From contig NZ_JACIIZ010000016.1 in NCBI RefSeq assembly GCF_014205765.1, positions 1-64,000 on the forward strand: 64,000 bases of DNA, read 5' to 3'. The position numbers and the translations under genes are program-made. Shown piece by piece: positions 51,321 through 60,275 of this stretch. Under the pieces are notes generated by a model. It did not search any database. It was not told the origin of the DNA and saw only the letters and a program-made list of their open reading frames with translations. This DNA comes from Nitrospirillum iridis (GTDB lineage Bacteria > Pseudomonadota > Alphaproteobacteria > Azospirillales > Azospirillaceae). Each line of letters starts with the position of its first letter. Position 1 is the stretch's first letter.

Positions 51321-52439
51321 TCAGATCGTCAGGCGGTGCAGGTTGGCGTCCAGCAACTGGGGCGACAGGCCGGGATGGACGCTGGCTTTGCTTTCGGTGG
51401 TCAGCGCGCCCACCAGGGCGCCCATCCTGGCGGCGGTCGGCAGGTCGTCGCCGGCCACCAGTCGGTACAGGGCACCGGCGATCATGGCGTCGCCGGCGCC
51501 GGTGGTGTCCAGGGGCAGGGCGGGCACGGCGGCGAAGGTCGCGGCCGTGTCGCCGCCGGCGACGGCCGTGCCCCGGGCGCCCAGGGTGACGACCGCGCCC
51601 GCCACGCCCCGGGACCGCAGACCCCGCGCCGCCACCAGGGCGTCGGCGAGCGTCGCGCCACTGGTACCCAATAGGGCGTTGGCCTCCTCCAGATTCATGA
51701 ACAGCAGGTCGATGCCGCTCAGGTCCGCCGGCAGGCGCGCCAGTTTGGGGATGGAGACGGCGTCGAGCGCTAGCTGGAACCGGGCGTCCCGCCGCCGTGC
51801 CACCAGCGCCGCCAGGGTGTCGGCCGGCAGGTTGCAGTCGGCGAAGACCCAGCAGGCCGCCGCCAGGTGAGGCCAGGCGCGGTCCAGCAAGGCGGGGGTG
51901 TACAGGTCGAAGATGCGCATGTCGGCGGCGGCCACGGCCAGGTCGCCGTCCGGCCCCAGGATGGCCGCGTATTCCGCCGTGGGGGCGTCGACCGTGACCG
52001 CGACCTGGCTGACGTCCACGCCCAGGGTGCGCAAGTGGTTCAGGATCTCGCGGCCCGTCTCATCCTCCCCGACGATGGAGATCAGGGCGGTGGGGACCGC
52101 CAGGCGCGCCAGATTCTCCGCCACGTTCCGGGCCACGCCGCCGGGGCTGCGCACCCCGCTCACGGGGTTGGAGGTGGCGGGCACCAGGGGAGCCAGCGCC
52201 TGGTATTTGCGGTCCAGCACGGCGCCGCCCAGACACACCACCCGGCGGGCCGCCGGCAGGATATAGCCCCGGCCCAGCAGCAGGCCCTTCCGCGTCAGGC
52301 TGGCGACATGGGCCGCCACGGTGGAGCGGGCCAGCCCCAGGCTGTCCGCCATGTCCTGTTGGCTGACGAAGGGATTGGCGGTGACGCAGTCGAGGACGGC
52401 GCGTTCCTGGTCGCTGGGGTCGGTCACGCGGGTGGTCAT
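51321..52439 (-). CDS. psuK: Pseudouridine kinase with N-terminal helix-turn-helix
   Basis: A 372-aa PfkB-family kinase. Residues ~1-60 form a winged helix-turn-helix (FVSQQDMADSLGLARSTVAA, then HVASLTRKGLLLGRGYIL). The kinase follows, with GGVARNVAENLARL near residues 100-113 and the catalytic loop DTTGAGDAMIAG near 310-321. It phosphorylates pseudouridine at the 5' position. The DNA-binding part suggests that it regulates its own operon, perhaps with pseudouridine as inducer. An imperfect palindrome 45 bp upstream is a possible site. Confidence 0.92.
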   Translation of the reverse strand: MTTRVTDPSDQERAVLDCVTANPFVSQQDMADSLGLARSTVAAHVASLTRKGLLLGRGYILPAARRVVCLGGAVLDRKYQALAPLVPATSNPVSGVRSPGGVARNVAENLARLAVPTALISIVGEDETGREILNHLRTLGVDVSQVAVTVDAPTAEYAAILGPDGDLAVAAADMRIFDLYTPALLDRAWPHLAAACWVFADCNLPADTLAALVARRRDARFQLALDAVSIPKLARLPADLSGIDLLFMNLEEANALLGTSGATLADALVAARGLRSRGVAGAVVTLGARGTAVAGGDTAATFAAVPALPLDTTGAGDAMIAGALYRLVAGDDLPTAARMGALVGALTTESKASVHPGLSPQLLDANLHRLTI

Positions 52440-52483
52440 GGGGCGGCTCGGCGGCGGGAAAGGACGCTGACCTTCTCAACGTT

Positions 52484-52508
52484 TGTTCATTTAATCAACA
52501 CATGTTGG
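52484..52508. promoter_or_regulatory. Palindromic operator candidate upstream of psuK
   Basis: TGTTCATTTAATCAACA (52484-52500) is a 17-bp palindrome except at two symmetric C positions and the centre, and the next bases give CAACACATGTTG. TGTT/AACA half-sites thus occur three times. The site lies in an AT-rich stretch before psuK and could be bound by its helix-turn-helix domain. Confidence 0.5.
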
Positions 52509-52732
52509 TGAAAAACAGGATGGAGGCACCTGAGATTCCTGTCTGAATTGAATAGAATGAAGGGAAAATGCCTCATAAAGTGTATATCATCCGAATGCGC
52601 CACCGCCCGCGACGCTTCCTTACACCCCAAGAACCAGTCCGGCGCGGCCATGCCGTCGAGGTCGGGTGCGCCTGAATCATGCCCGCGGTTCCCCTGCGGG
52701 TCTGTCCCAATCCACGATCGGAGAGTGCCCCA

Positions 52733-53992
52733 ATGTCCGCAGATGGCGCCTTCATGCCCAAGGGAAACTACGTCAGCAACGCCACAGCCGCGGCCGGCGG
52801 CGCGTTGATCGTGCCGCTGTACCTGATGAACTGCGGCGGCACGCGGAAGGTCGGCATCGAGGTGGCGCTCAGCGTCCCGGGTGGCGCCGGCAGCGTGACC
52901 CGCCTCTATGAGTTCGATACAGGGGGCAAGGGCTTCTGGGCATCGGCCGCCGGCCTGGACCTGACCGGCGCGCAGACCGCAGGCCCCATCGTCACCCAGT
53001 ACACCAGCGGCATCACCTATCTGGGCACGGCGACCCGCTTGCAGGTGACGCTGGCCGGCGTCCAGATCGACACGGCGCCGACATCCATGAGCGCCGACCT
53101 CTATGTCGGCGTAGTGTCGCAGTTGTATGAGCTGCAATCGTCGGTCGCCGATGGCGGCCGGGTGGCGGAAAAAGGTGGGGGTAATGATGAGCAGGAGCAG
53201 CCGGCCAGCTTCCCCATCTACGACTATTTCTATGGTGACTTCGGCGTGGCGCTGGCGGCGACATCCATCGTCCCGGCAAGCCAGCAGCCGGTGGCGCTGA
53301 ACCACCCGCTTCCCGATGGCGCCCCTTCCCTCGACGGCTACAATGAGTGGGCGATCCTGGGCGCGCTGTCGCAGTTCCAGCCCGCCATCGCCAATCCTTA
53401 TTTCATCATCGACTTGGCCAATACCGACGCCAGCGCCGTCTGGGATGGCAACCCGCCCAAGCCCGCCGGCGACGCCGCCACCAGCGTCACGGCCGTGGGG
53501 CGCCTGATCATCGGTGGCTCGGCCGCCCTGGTGGAGGGGTTCCAGCACATCTTCCCGCTGCTCCCGAACGCCGGCGGCAGCTTCTATTCCCCGGACGGGA
53601 CGACGGCGTCGCAGACCGATTTCGTCGTGGCCACCGAACAGCAGATAGCCGGCACGCTGATCGTCGACAACAGCAGCAAGCCCCCTCCGCTGGCGACCAC
53701 CTTCACCATGGACACCGGCTGTCCGCAGGTGACGCTGCATGCCGGCAGCCAACTGGTGGCCAGCGAATTCACGCCGGGGACGGTGACGCTGACGGCGACC
53801 GACAAGGCCGGCCGGACTCTGACGCTGTATTCGAACGGCGGCGGGAAATGGGACAGCACCGTCAGTCCCAGCGCCCCGGACGGCTATGTGAATTCCGCCT
53901 TGGATCCGTTCCTGGCCTATCCCACCGCCTTCTGGCTGTGCGCGAATGCGCTGGAACTGCCGCTGGGGGTTCCCGGCACGGTGATGATGTGA
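52733..53992 (+). CDS. Protein of unknown function, 419 aa
   Basis: I do not recognise this gene. The ATG at 52733 has GGAGAG 8-13 bases upstream. There is no signal peptide and no membrane helix. The sequence is rich in short beta-strand patterns with Ser, Thr and Gly. Cysteines occur only at MNCGG, TGCPQ and WLCAN. YDYFYGDFGVALAATSIV and GYNEWAILGALSQFQPAI are the most distinctive parts, and a Ca-binding-like run is not seen. The neighbour downstream on the other strand is the tyrosinase pair. A partner role with the tyrosinase would be speculation. It may be a secreted-effector or structural protein without a leader. Confidence 0.75.
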   Translation: MSADGAFMPKGNYVSNATAAAGGALIVPLYLMNCGGTRKVGIEVALSVPGGAGSVTRLYEFDTGGKGFWASAAGLDLTGAQTAGPIVTQYTSGITYLGTATRLQVTLAGVQIDTAPTSMSADLYVGVVSQLYELQSSVADGGRVAEKGGGNDEQEQPASFPIYDYFYGDFGVALAATSIVPASQQPVALNHPLPDGAPSLDGYNEWAILGALSQFQPAIANPYFIIDLANTDASAVWDGNPPKPAGDAATSVTAVGRLIIGGSAALVEGFQHIFPLLPNAGGSFYSPDGTTASQTDFVVATEQQIAGTLIVDNSSKPPPLATTFTMDTGCPQVTLHAGSQLVASEFTPGTVTLTATDKAGRTLTLYSNGGGKWDSTVSPSAPDGYVNSALDPFLAYPTAFWLCANALELPLGVPGTVMM

Positions 53993-54008
53993 GGCCGTCG
54001 CCGGGCGG

Positions 54009-54425
54009 TCAGCGCGTCGGCTCAACCGTCACCGCCACGTCCCGCACCTCCCCGTCCGTGGGCGCGCGGGACGGGGCGCTGGGGTGGGTGATGGTCAGGC
54101 GCAGGGTGACGCGCTTGCCCTGCGTGGCCTTGGCCGGCAGGGGTATGACATGGCTGCCCCCCTCCTCGCCGTAGTGCGGGGCGAAGAGGGAGACACTGCC
54201 CAGCAGATGGCCGGCGGCGTCGCTGACGTCCACCTGGGCATGGCCTATGGGCCCGACACGGACGATGATCCAGGCCGACTCCCCGGCCATCAGCGGGTGC
54301 GGCAGGTCCAGGGTGATGACGCGGGCCGCCGGCTGGCCCTGAATCTGTTCCGTTAACGCGCCTGCGGGGCAGGCCAGGACCAGGAACGGAAACAGGAACA
54401 GAAGGGGCAGGGCGGCGGCCCGCAT
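54009..54425 (-). CDS. Small exported protein next to tyrosinase
   Basis: A 138-aa protein with a clear signal peptide (residues 1-23, LLFLFPFLVLACPAGA). The mature part is a single beta-rich domain of about 110 residues with no Cys, and contains ITLDLPHPLMAGESAWIIVR and RVTLRLTITHPSAP. It follows the tyrosinase by 11 bp on the same strand and is likely co-transcribed. Caddie-type proteins deliver copper to bacterial tyrosinases, but this one has few His or Met residues. Its role is therefore unknown. Confidence 0.75.
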   Translation of the reverse strand: MRAAALPLLFLFPFLVLACPAGALTEQIQGQPAARVITLDLPHPLMAGESAWIIVRVGPIGHAQVDVSDAAGHLLGSVSLFAPHYGEEGGSHVIPLPAKATQGKRVTLRLTITHPSAPSRAPTDGEVRDVAVTVEPTR

Positions 54426-54436
54426 GCATCACCTCG

Positions 54437-56068
54437 TTACAGCGTCTTGACCGACGCCTCCTTGATGGCGGGTGTTTCCTCCGCATGGCCGTCCACCGGC
54501 ACCAGTTGCACGGTCAGCGCCGCGCCGTTGGCCCCGGGTGACTGCAGCGCCGTCAGCGTGGTGGGCAGGGGGATGACGAAGGTGGCATCGGCGGACATCT
54601 TCATCCCCGGCATCAGGGAGCCGAAGAAGGAAATGGTGCCGGCGTAATAAGGGCTGTCGGGTGTCACCTCCGTCGTGCCGGGCGGGGCGTTGACCAACAC
54701 GTCGAAGGCCCGTCCGCCGGTGCCGCCGCTGGGATGCGGCAGGGTGATCTCCAGCGCCAGTTCCGGCACGGCGGCAGCCTGGTGGCTGGCCGCCGCCGTG
54801 CGTGACACGGTCATGGTGGCCGCCTTGCCCTTCAGCGTGCCCTTGAAGCTGGACGCGGCCGCCGCCGCGACGGCGGTGCGGGGGGCGGGCAGGTCCAACT
54901 GGTCGCCGAAGCCCGGCTGGTAGTCATAGTCGAAGCGGTCGGTGCTGAAGAAGTCCTTGGCCGTGGTGGTGCCCACATACTGCCCCTCGGCGTTGACGTA
55001 GAACAGGAAGGGCTCCTGGCCCAAGGTCACCAGGTCCGGGCCGGTGGGCAGATAGGGCAGCTTCAGGCGCTTCTGCTTGTTGGTCCAAACTTCCCACAGC
55101 CGATCCATGTTGGAATGGTGCAGGAAGAAGATGGGGTCCACCGGCGACAGGTTGTTGGTCATGTTGCCATAGGGGCCGGGGTCCAGCGCGCCGACGCCGC
55201 CGATGCAGTTGTGGGTCAGGTTATGGGGCTGGCCCTCCAGGATGCTGAACTTGGTGGACCCGCTGGGGGCGGTGTTGTGCGATGGCGTCTTGCTGCTGGT
55301 GAAGCTCTTGGTGATGTCTGCGTCGTAGAACAGCGTCGGCTTCAGGCCGGCGCCAACCGTGGGCGCCGACACGGCCTTGGTGGTGCGGGCGTCCAGCTTG
55401 GGGTTGTCGGGCGACAGGTAGCGCGCGCCGCAGGTGGGGGCGAAGGCGACGTTGCCAGTGACGCCCGTCTGCATGGAGGGGACGTAGGCGGTGACGTCGT
55501 TCCACATGTCGCCGAAGGTCTGGTAGCCCCGCGCGTTCAACTGCGCCTGCTGCGCCGGCGTCAGCGTCGCCCAGTAGGACTTCAGCGTCGGCTGGATATA
55601 AGCGGTGAAGACGGCAAGATTGTGGGTATACGGCTCATACATGTGGTGGGTGGGATCCAGCGGACCGTCGAACATCTCCTTGGGGATTCGGGGCAGTTCC
55701 GTCCAATCCCAATAGGGGATGGCGAAGGTGTCGTCGCCGCTCAACGCGCGGATGGTCTGTTCGAAATAACCCAGGTAGCCCCGGTGCCAGATGAAGAACC
55801 ACCAGTTGCCGTGCGGGCAGTCCATCATGTGGATGAAGGCGTTGCGGAACCAGTTGCGCGGATCGCTCGGCGGCAGCTTGATCATGATCTCCACGGCCTT
55901 GGCGTAGCTTGCCAAGGCCTTCTGCCCCTCCGCGCTGGTGACATTGTAGCGCCGGTACTTGGCGGCCGCGTGGGCGGGTGCCGTGGGCAGCGCCGATAGG
56001 CCGGCGGCGGCGGCGGTGGTCGCCAGGAAGGTGCGGCGGGAGAAATGGGCAGGGTTGGTTGAGCGCAC
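54437..56068 (-). CDS. Tyrosinase (type-3 copper protein), Tat-exported
   Basis: A 543-aa copper oxidase. SRRTFLATTAAAAGLSALP (residues ~10-28) is a twin-arginine leader, so it is folded with copper before export. The CuA site is made by H80, H86 and H95 in the segment that ends FIWHRGYLGYFEQTI. The CuB site has PHNLTHNCIGG and DPIFFLHHSNMDRLWEVW. The C-terminal ~150 residues form a beta domain, like the lid or core-enclosing domain of other tyrosinases. It oxidises phenols to quinones and could make melanin. GTG at 56068 is chosen because GAAGGGGG lies just upstream and it gives a short leader; ATG at 56125 is possible. Confidence 0.9.
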   Translation of the reverse strand: MRSTNPAHFSRRTFLATTAAAAGLSALPTAPAHAAAKYRRYNVTSAEGQKALASYAKAVEIMIKLPPSDPRNWFRNAFIHMMDCPHGNWWFFIWHRGYLGYFEQTIRALSGDDTFAIPYWDWTELPRIPKEMFDGPLDPTHHMYEPYTHNLAVFTAYIQPTLKSYWATLTPAQQAQLNARGYQTFGDMWNDVTAYVPSMQTGVTGNVAFAPTCGARYLSPDNPKLDARTTKAVSAPTVGAGLKPTLFYDADITKSFTSSKTPSHNTAPSGSTKFSILEGQPHNLTHNCIGGVGALDPGPYGNMTNNLSPVDPIFFLHHSNMDRLWEVWTNKQKRLKLPYLPTGPDLVTLGQEPFLFYVNAEGQYVGTTTAKDFFSTDRFDYDYQPGFGDQLDLPAPRTAVAAAAASSFKGTLKGKAATMTVSRTAAASHQAAAVPELALEITLPHPSGGTGGRAFDVLVNAPPGTTEVTPDSPYYAGTISFFGSLMPGMKMSADATFVIPLPTTLTALQSPGANGAALTVQLVPVDGHAEETPAIKEASVKTL

Positions 56069-56429
56069 GGGGGGCCCCCTTCGATTGATTTCGGGCGCAC
56101 AATGCGGCCTCTGAAATACAACCACAAGTATTCAAAATGGGTATTTATTAACTCATTAAAGCGCATTCCTCCCGTCCCGCGGGTGGTGAGGCGATGGCGC
56201 CCGCGAGTCTCCGCGCAAGATCGCATATTATATCCGCCAGGCGGTGCGCCGTCGGCCCCCTGGGTTGTGGCCGGGCCGCCTTTAGGGCCATTCATCAACC
56301 GGGGGTCCGGCCCAAGTGGCTCCCTGATGCCGCGGCCGGCGCCCCGGGCTTGCGGGGCTCGCGGGGCCCATGGTCTAAGTTGAGCCCATGAGGCACAGAG
56401 ATGCCGACCGATCAGGGGGACCATCCTTC
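56069..56429. other. Intergenic region between tyrosinase and S10 peptidase
   Basis: This 361-bp gap holds divergent start regions for two genes. The part at 56105-56165 is AT-rich with TATTTATTAACTCATTAAA and probably contains the tyrosinase promoter. The rest is GC-rich and shows no repeat, no ECF motif and no RNA gene that I can recognise. Confidence 0.5.
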
Positions 56430-57935
56430 ATGCGCATCACCACCTTCGTTTCCTGTTTCGCCCTGCTGATGGCCATGGGCGCGCCCACCTACGCCGCCGA
56501 CAAGCCCACCGACAAGCCGGCCAAGGAGGCGCCTAAGGATGACGGCGAGCTGGCGCCGTTCCCGGCGCCGAAGTCGGTCAAGCAGACCGCCACCATCGCC
56601 GGCAAGCGGGTGGAATACACGGCGACCGTCGGCGCCCTGCCGGTGAAGGATGAGAAGGGCAAGACCATCGGCGAGGTGGTGTACACCGCCTACACCGTCG
56701 CCAATTCCGGCGGCAGCCCGCGCCCCGTGACCTTCGCCTTCAATGGCGGCCCTGGCGCGTCCTCCGTCTATCTGAACCTGGGCGCCATCGGGCCGAAGCA
56801 GGTGGCCTTCGGCAAGGCCGGCGACAGCCCGTCCGACCTGGCGGTGCTGAAGGACAACGCCAACAGCTGGCTGGACTTCACCGACCTGGTGTTCATCGAC
56901 CCCATCGGCACCGGCTTCTCCCGCGCCAGGGTGGATGAGGACCAGGCCAAGAAGACCTTCTACACCGCCGATTCCGACATCCATTACCTCAGCCGCATCA
57001 TCTATGACTGGCTGCTGACCAACAACCGCCTGACCAGCAAGAAGTACCTGGTGGGTGAAAGCTATGGCGGCTACCGCTTGCCGCGCCTGGCCTACTACCT
57101 GCAAAGCCGTATCGGCGTGGGCGTGTCGGGCATGACCCTGGTGTCGCCCTACCTGGACCCGCCGGCCATCGGCGAGGCGGACGCCCTGTCGCCCCTGCCG
57201 TGGATGATCAACCTGACGGCCATGGCCGCCGGCAACTTTGAACGCCAGGGCAAGCCCCTGAACGAGACCACCATGGGCGCGGTCGAGAAGTATGACCGCA
57301 CCGAATTCATGCAGGACTTGATGGCGGGCCCGCGCGACAAGGCCGCCACCGACCGCCTGTCCGCCAAGGTGGCGGAGCTGACCGGCCTGGACCCCAAGCT
57401 GGTGCGCCGCATGAACGGCCGCGTCGACATCGGCACCTATCTGCGGGAAATCCACCGCGCCGATGGCAAGGTGGGCAGCGTCTACGACAGCAACGTCACC
57501 GCCTACGACCCGTTCCCGTCCAGCGCCGAAGCCCGCTACAACGACCCGTTGCTGGACGGCCTGATCGCCCCGACCACCTCGGCCATGGCCGACTTCGTCA
57601 CCAACCAGGTGGGCTGGAAGGTGGAGGCTCGCTACAACGCCCTGTCCTATGAGGTCAACAAGCTGTGGGACCGCGATGACAGCGACAACCCGGTCACCGA
57701 CCTGCGCAAGGCCATCGCCAACGACCCCAAGATGGCGGTGACCATCGTCCATGGCTGGAACGACCTGTCGTGCCCGTACTTCGGTTCACGCATGCTGATC
57801 GACCAGATGCCGACCTACGGTGTCCAGGAGCGCGTGAAGCTGCGCATGTACCCCGGTGGGCACATGTTCTATTCCCGCCCCGACAGCGGCGCGTCCTTCC
57901 GCAAGGACATCATGGGAATGTACGACGCCAAGTAA
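56430..57935 (+). CDS. S10-family serine carboxypeptidase, exported
   Basis: A 501-aa protein with a signal peptide (residues 1-22, ending TYA-A) and a charged linker rich in Lys, Pro and Asp (residues ~23-55). The peptidase part has FNGGPGASSVYLNLGAIGP for the oxyanion hole and GESYGGYR with the nucleophile S211. A likely Asp lies in HGWNDLSCPYFGS and a His in YPGGHMFY. All catalytic residues seem present. It removes C-terminal amino acids in the periplasm or outside. The ATG at 56430 has GGGGGACC about ten bases upstream. A terminator follows. Confidence 0.92.
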   Translation: MRITTFVSCFALLMAMGAPTYAADKPTDKPAKEAPKDDGELAPFPAPKSVKQTATIAGKRVEYTATVGALPVKDEKGKTIGEVVYTAYTVANSGGSPRPVTFAFNGGPGASSVYLNLGAIGPKQVAFGKAGDSPSDLAVLKDNANSWLDFTDLVFIDPIGTGFSRARVDEDQAKKTFYTADSDIHYLSRIIYDWLLTNNRLTSKKYLVGESYGGYRLPRLAYYLQSRIGVGVSGMTLVSPYLDPPAIGEADALSPLPWMINLTAMAAGNFERQGKPLNETTMGAVEKYDRTEFMQDLMAGPRDKAATDRLSAKVAELTGLDPKLVRRMNGRVDIGTYLREIHRADGKVGSVYDSNVTAYDPFPSSAEARYNDPLLDGLIAPTTSAMADFVTNQVGWKVEARYNALSYEVNKLWDRDDSDNPVTDLRKAIANDPKMAVTIVHGWNDLSCPYFGSRMLIDQMPTYGVQERVKLRMYPGGHMFYSRPDSGASFRKDIMGMYDAK

Positions 57936-57948
57936 GAGCGGTACGGCC

Positions 57949-57993
57949 GGCCGCCCGTCCCCGGAAACTTCCCGGCCGGGCGGCCGTCTTTTT
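57949..57993 (+). terminator. Rho-independent terminator after the S10 peptidase
   Basis: GGCCGCCCG (57949-57957) pairs with CGGGCGGCC (57977-57985), and GTCTTTTT follows to 57993. The last base touches the stop codon of the convergent gene. Confidence 0.82.
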
Positions 57994-59186
57994 CAGGGGC
58001 TGGCGACCCAGGGCGTGCAGCGCTGATGGCCTTGCAGGATCTCGCTGCGGCGCGCGGTGGCGGTCATGGCCGCTGTCGAGCCCACCACGACCAGGCGGTA
58101 GCGGCCCCGCATCTCCTCATCCCCGATCTCCGGCAGGGCGCCGCCGCACGGGTGTGGGGCGACGGTGGCGTGGGCGGTGTAGATGACGCGCACGTCCAGC
58201 CGCGTATTCGCCGGCACGAAGACATGGATCATGTTGATATAGCGCCACCAGGCGTCGTGTGAGTCCACCGCCGCCTCCAGGCCGCCATGGCGCAGCCGCG
58301 CCGCCAGGGCGAAGCCGTCGCCGGGATTGCCCGGCACCGCCACCAGGGTGACATATTGCGCCACGCGGGAGGTCAGCACGAAACCGTCCTCCGCTTGCGG
58401 CGCCGCCAGTGACCCGTCCACGGTGAAGGAGGTGTCGTTGCCCGCTGGCGGCGGGACGGTGTTCAGCGACTGGGCGGCCGCCCACGAATAGTGTTCCATC
58501 AGCTCATAGGCGCGGGCGCCGCCATTGCCCAGCGGTACGGCCTGCGTCCGCGCCGCCGTCAGGGTGCCAGGGGCATAGTAGCCGCCCTCCAGCCGCCCGC
58601 CGCCGGCCCGGCCCACCTCATACAGGCTGGGCGCCGGGCCCAACGGTCCCAGGGGACCCAATGGTCCCAAGGGGCCCAGGGGGCCGACGGGGCCCAGCAC
58701 CGCCCACAGCCCGCCCTCCCACAAATCGCCGTGGATGGACAGGCGGCCGCTGCCGCTCAACGGTCCCCAGGCTCCCAGCGGGCCGGCGGGGCCCAGGGGG
58801 GAGGCGCCGCTGTTCCAGGTGAAAATCTGCCGGAACCAGGGACCGTATAGGCGGGAGGCCTCCCCGATCACGGCGCGCGGGCTGTCGGGGGACGTGGTGT
58901 TGCCGCCGTAGGCGCCCAAGGGCCCTTTGGGTCCCAGCGGTCCGAAGGGCCCCAGGGGCCCGCAATAGCCGAACGGGCTGTCGGTATAGGCGGGGACGGT
59001 CAGGTCACGCGCGCCGCGCGCGGCGCGATAGACCTCGATGGTGTCGGCGGTGACCATGACCGGGGCGGGCAGGGTACGGCCGAAGCGGGCTGGGCAGGTG
59101 TCGGATTGGGCGCCGGCCACGGCCGGAAGCGCCAAGGCCAGCACAATGACCAGGCCGTTCAGCAAGCGCCGGCAAGGACGTGTCAT
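57993..59186 (-). CDS. Secreted protein with collagen-like Gly-Pro-Leu triplets
   Basis: A 397-aa protein with a signal peptide (residues 1-26, ending AGA-Q). Three blocks of G-P-X triplets occur at residues ~76-93 (GPLGPFGPLGPKGPLG), ~129-143 and ~164-184 (GPVGPLGPLGPLGPLGPLG). The blocks are separated by normal globular sequence. The C-terminal ~200 residues contain a beta-rich domain, with DGFALAARLRHGGLEAAVDS, VFVPANTRLDVRVIYTA, and a Cys pair. A GGAAGGAGGGG sequence precedes the ATG at 59186. I know no assigned family. Bacterial collagen-like proteins usually serve surface adhesion or spacing. Confidence 0.75.
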   Translation of the reverse strand: MTRPCRRLLNGLVIVLALALPAVAGAQSDTCPARFGRTLPAPVMVTADTIEVYRAARGARDLTVPAYTDSPFGYCGPLGPFGPLGPKGPLGAYGGNTTSPDSPRAVIGEASRLYGPWFRQIFTWNSGASPLGPAGPLGAWGPLSGSGRLSIHGDLWEGGLWAVLGPVGPLGPLGPLGPLGPLGPAPSLYEVGRAGGGRLEGGYYAPGTLTAARTQAVPLGNGGARAYELMEHYSWAAAQSLNTVPPPAGNDTSFTVDGSLAAPQAEDGFVLTSRVAQYVTLVAVPGNPGDGFALAARLRHGGLEAAVDSHDAWWRYINMIHVFVPANTRLDVRVIYTAHATVAPHPCGGALPEIGDEEMRGRYRLVVVGSTAAMTATARRSEILQGHQRCTPWVASP

Positions 59187-59266
59187 CGGCCCCTCCTTCC
59201 CCCTGGTGTCGTCGGTCAGGAGCAATATGCAATAAAAGGTTGTATTTTGCCATGCGATGAATGGCC

Positions 59267-59713
59267 TTACCCGGTCAGCACCGCCGCGCCGGTTTCCAGC
59301 AGGGACTTGAGGTTGGACAGGATGCGCGGCCAGCCGCCGGAAACGGCCTGGATGAACTTGCCCTCGCCAGGCTGTTCCATGACGTGGGTGACGCTGAGCT
59401 TGACCACGCCACTGTCGCCCACGGGCTCGATCTCGAAGGTGCAGCGGGAATGGCCTTCCGCCTTCAGGTCCGGCTTGAACTCGTTGCGCCATTTCAGCAC
59501 CAGGCGGAAGGGTGGGGCCGCCTCCAGCACCTCGCCATTGTCGGCGATGGTGCCGTCGGGCTTGACCAGGCGCCAGGGGGAACCCGGCCGCCAGTCGCTC
59601 TCCCCATGAAAGCCGAACCAGTACAGGCGCATGAAGTCGATGTCGGTCAGCGCCTGCCACAGCTTGTCGGGCGTGGTGCGGATATAGGTGACGTAGACGA
59701 AGGCGTTGCTCAT
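59267..59713 (-). CDS. SRPBCC/AHSA1-family protein
   Basis: The 148-aa protein matches the START-like AHSA1 family: FVYVTYIRTTPDKLWQALTD near the N-terminus, GSPWRLVKPDGTIADNGEVL in the middle and SVTHVMEQPGEGKFIQAVSGGWPRIL at the end. Such proteins bind a hydrophobic ligand in a helix-grip pocket. The gene overlaps the ArsR gene by 4 bp and forms the common ArsR-AHSA1 pair. The ligand is unknown. Confidence 0.92.
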   Translation of the reverse strand: MSNAFVYVTYIRTTPDKLWQALTDIDFMRLYWFGFHGESDWRPGSPWRLVKPDGTIADNGEVLEAAPPFRLVLKWRNEFKPDLKAEGHSRCTFEIEPVGDSGVVKLSVTHVMEQPGEGKFIQAVSGGWPRILSNLKSLLETGAAVLTG

Positions 59714-60060
59714 GGTGCGTTATCCTTTCCCTGTTCATCGTTTTCAGGGCCCTCCAGCCTATCCTTCAGGGCGGCGAGGGCATCCAGCCGCGGCAGGTCG
59801 AACTGTGTGATCCACCGCCGGGCGATCTGGTGGATGGGCACGGGATTGATGAAGTGCAGCTTCTCCCGTCCCTGGCGCTGCCAGGCCACCAGGTTCGCTT
59901 CCTCCAGAACGGCCAAGTGCTTGGCCACCGCCTGGCGGCTCATGTCCAGGCCCAGGCACAACTGTCCCAGGGTCTGGCCGTCCCTGGCCCGCAGGCGGTC
60001 CAGCAGCAGTCGGCGGCTGCCATCGGCCAGGGCCCGGAATACGGCGTCATCATCGGTCAT
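59710..60060 (-). CDS. ArsR-family regulator
   Basis: A 116-aa winged-helix protein: DDAVFRALADGSRRLLLDRL, then LCLGLDMSRQAVAKHLAVLE with the recognition helix and the WQRQGREKLHFIN wing. No metal-binding Cys is present, so it is of the SRPBCC-associated type. It starts at 60060, since the longer reading to 60126 runs through a palindrome that looks like its operator. It is co-transcribed with the AHSA1 gene. Confidence 0.9.
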   Translation of the reverse strand: MTDDDAVFRALADGSRRLLLDRLRARDGQTLGQLCLGLDMSRQAVAKHLAVLEEANLVAWQRQGREKLHFINPVPIHQIARRWITQFDLPRLDALAALKDRLEGPENDEQGKDNAP

Positions 60061-60072
60061 GGGTCTTAATAC

Positions 60073-60088
60073 GCAACCAAATGGTTGC
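60073..60088. promoter_or_regulatory. ArsR operator palindrome
   Basis: GCAACCA and TGGTTGC form a perfect 7-bp inverted repeat with a 2-bp centre, 13 bp before the ArsR start. Sites of this form are common for ArsR regulators paired with AHSA1 proteins and probably serve autorepression. Confidence 0.72.
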
Positions 60089-60275
60089 CTGTCAAGGGCT
60101 GACGCAAAGGCGGAGTGGTTTTTCAACGATGGGGCGAACAGGCCTTAAGGCCGCCACAATCCGCCGGCCATGCTGTTGCAATCCTGTGACCGGCCCAGGG
60201 CGCCCAGCCTGCGGACCTCAACCTTGCGCGATGGGGCGCGGGGAACTTACAGTAGTGCGAAAATGGGGGGACGGA

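Noticed and set aside
52487-54025. A 512-codon open frame on the minus strand opposite the unknown 419-aa gene
   Set aside because: Arg/Gly/Ala/Gln-rich low-complexity translation without a ribosome site. The plus frame has a good start, normal residue use and Shine-Dalgarno sequence.
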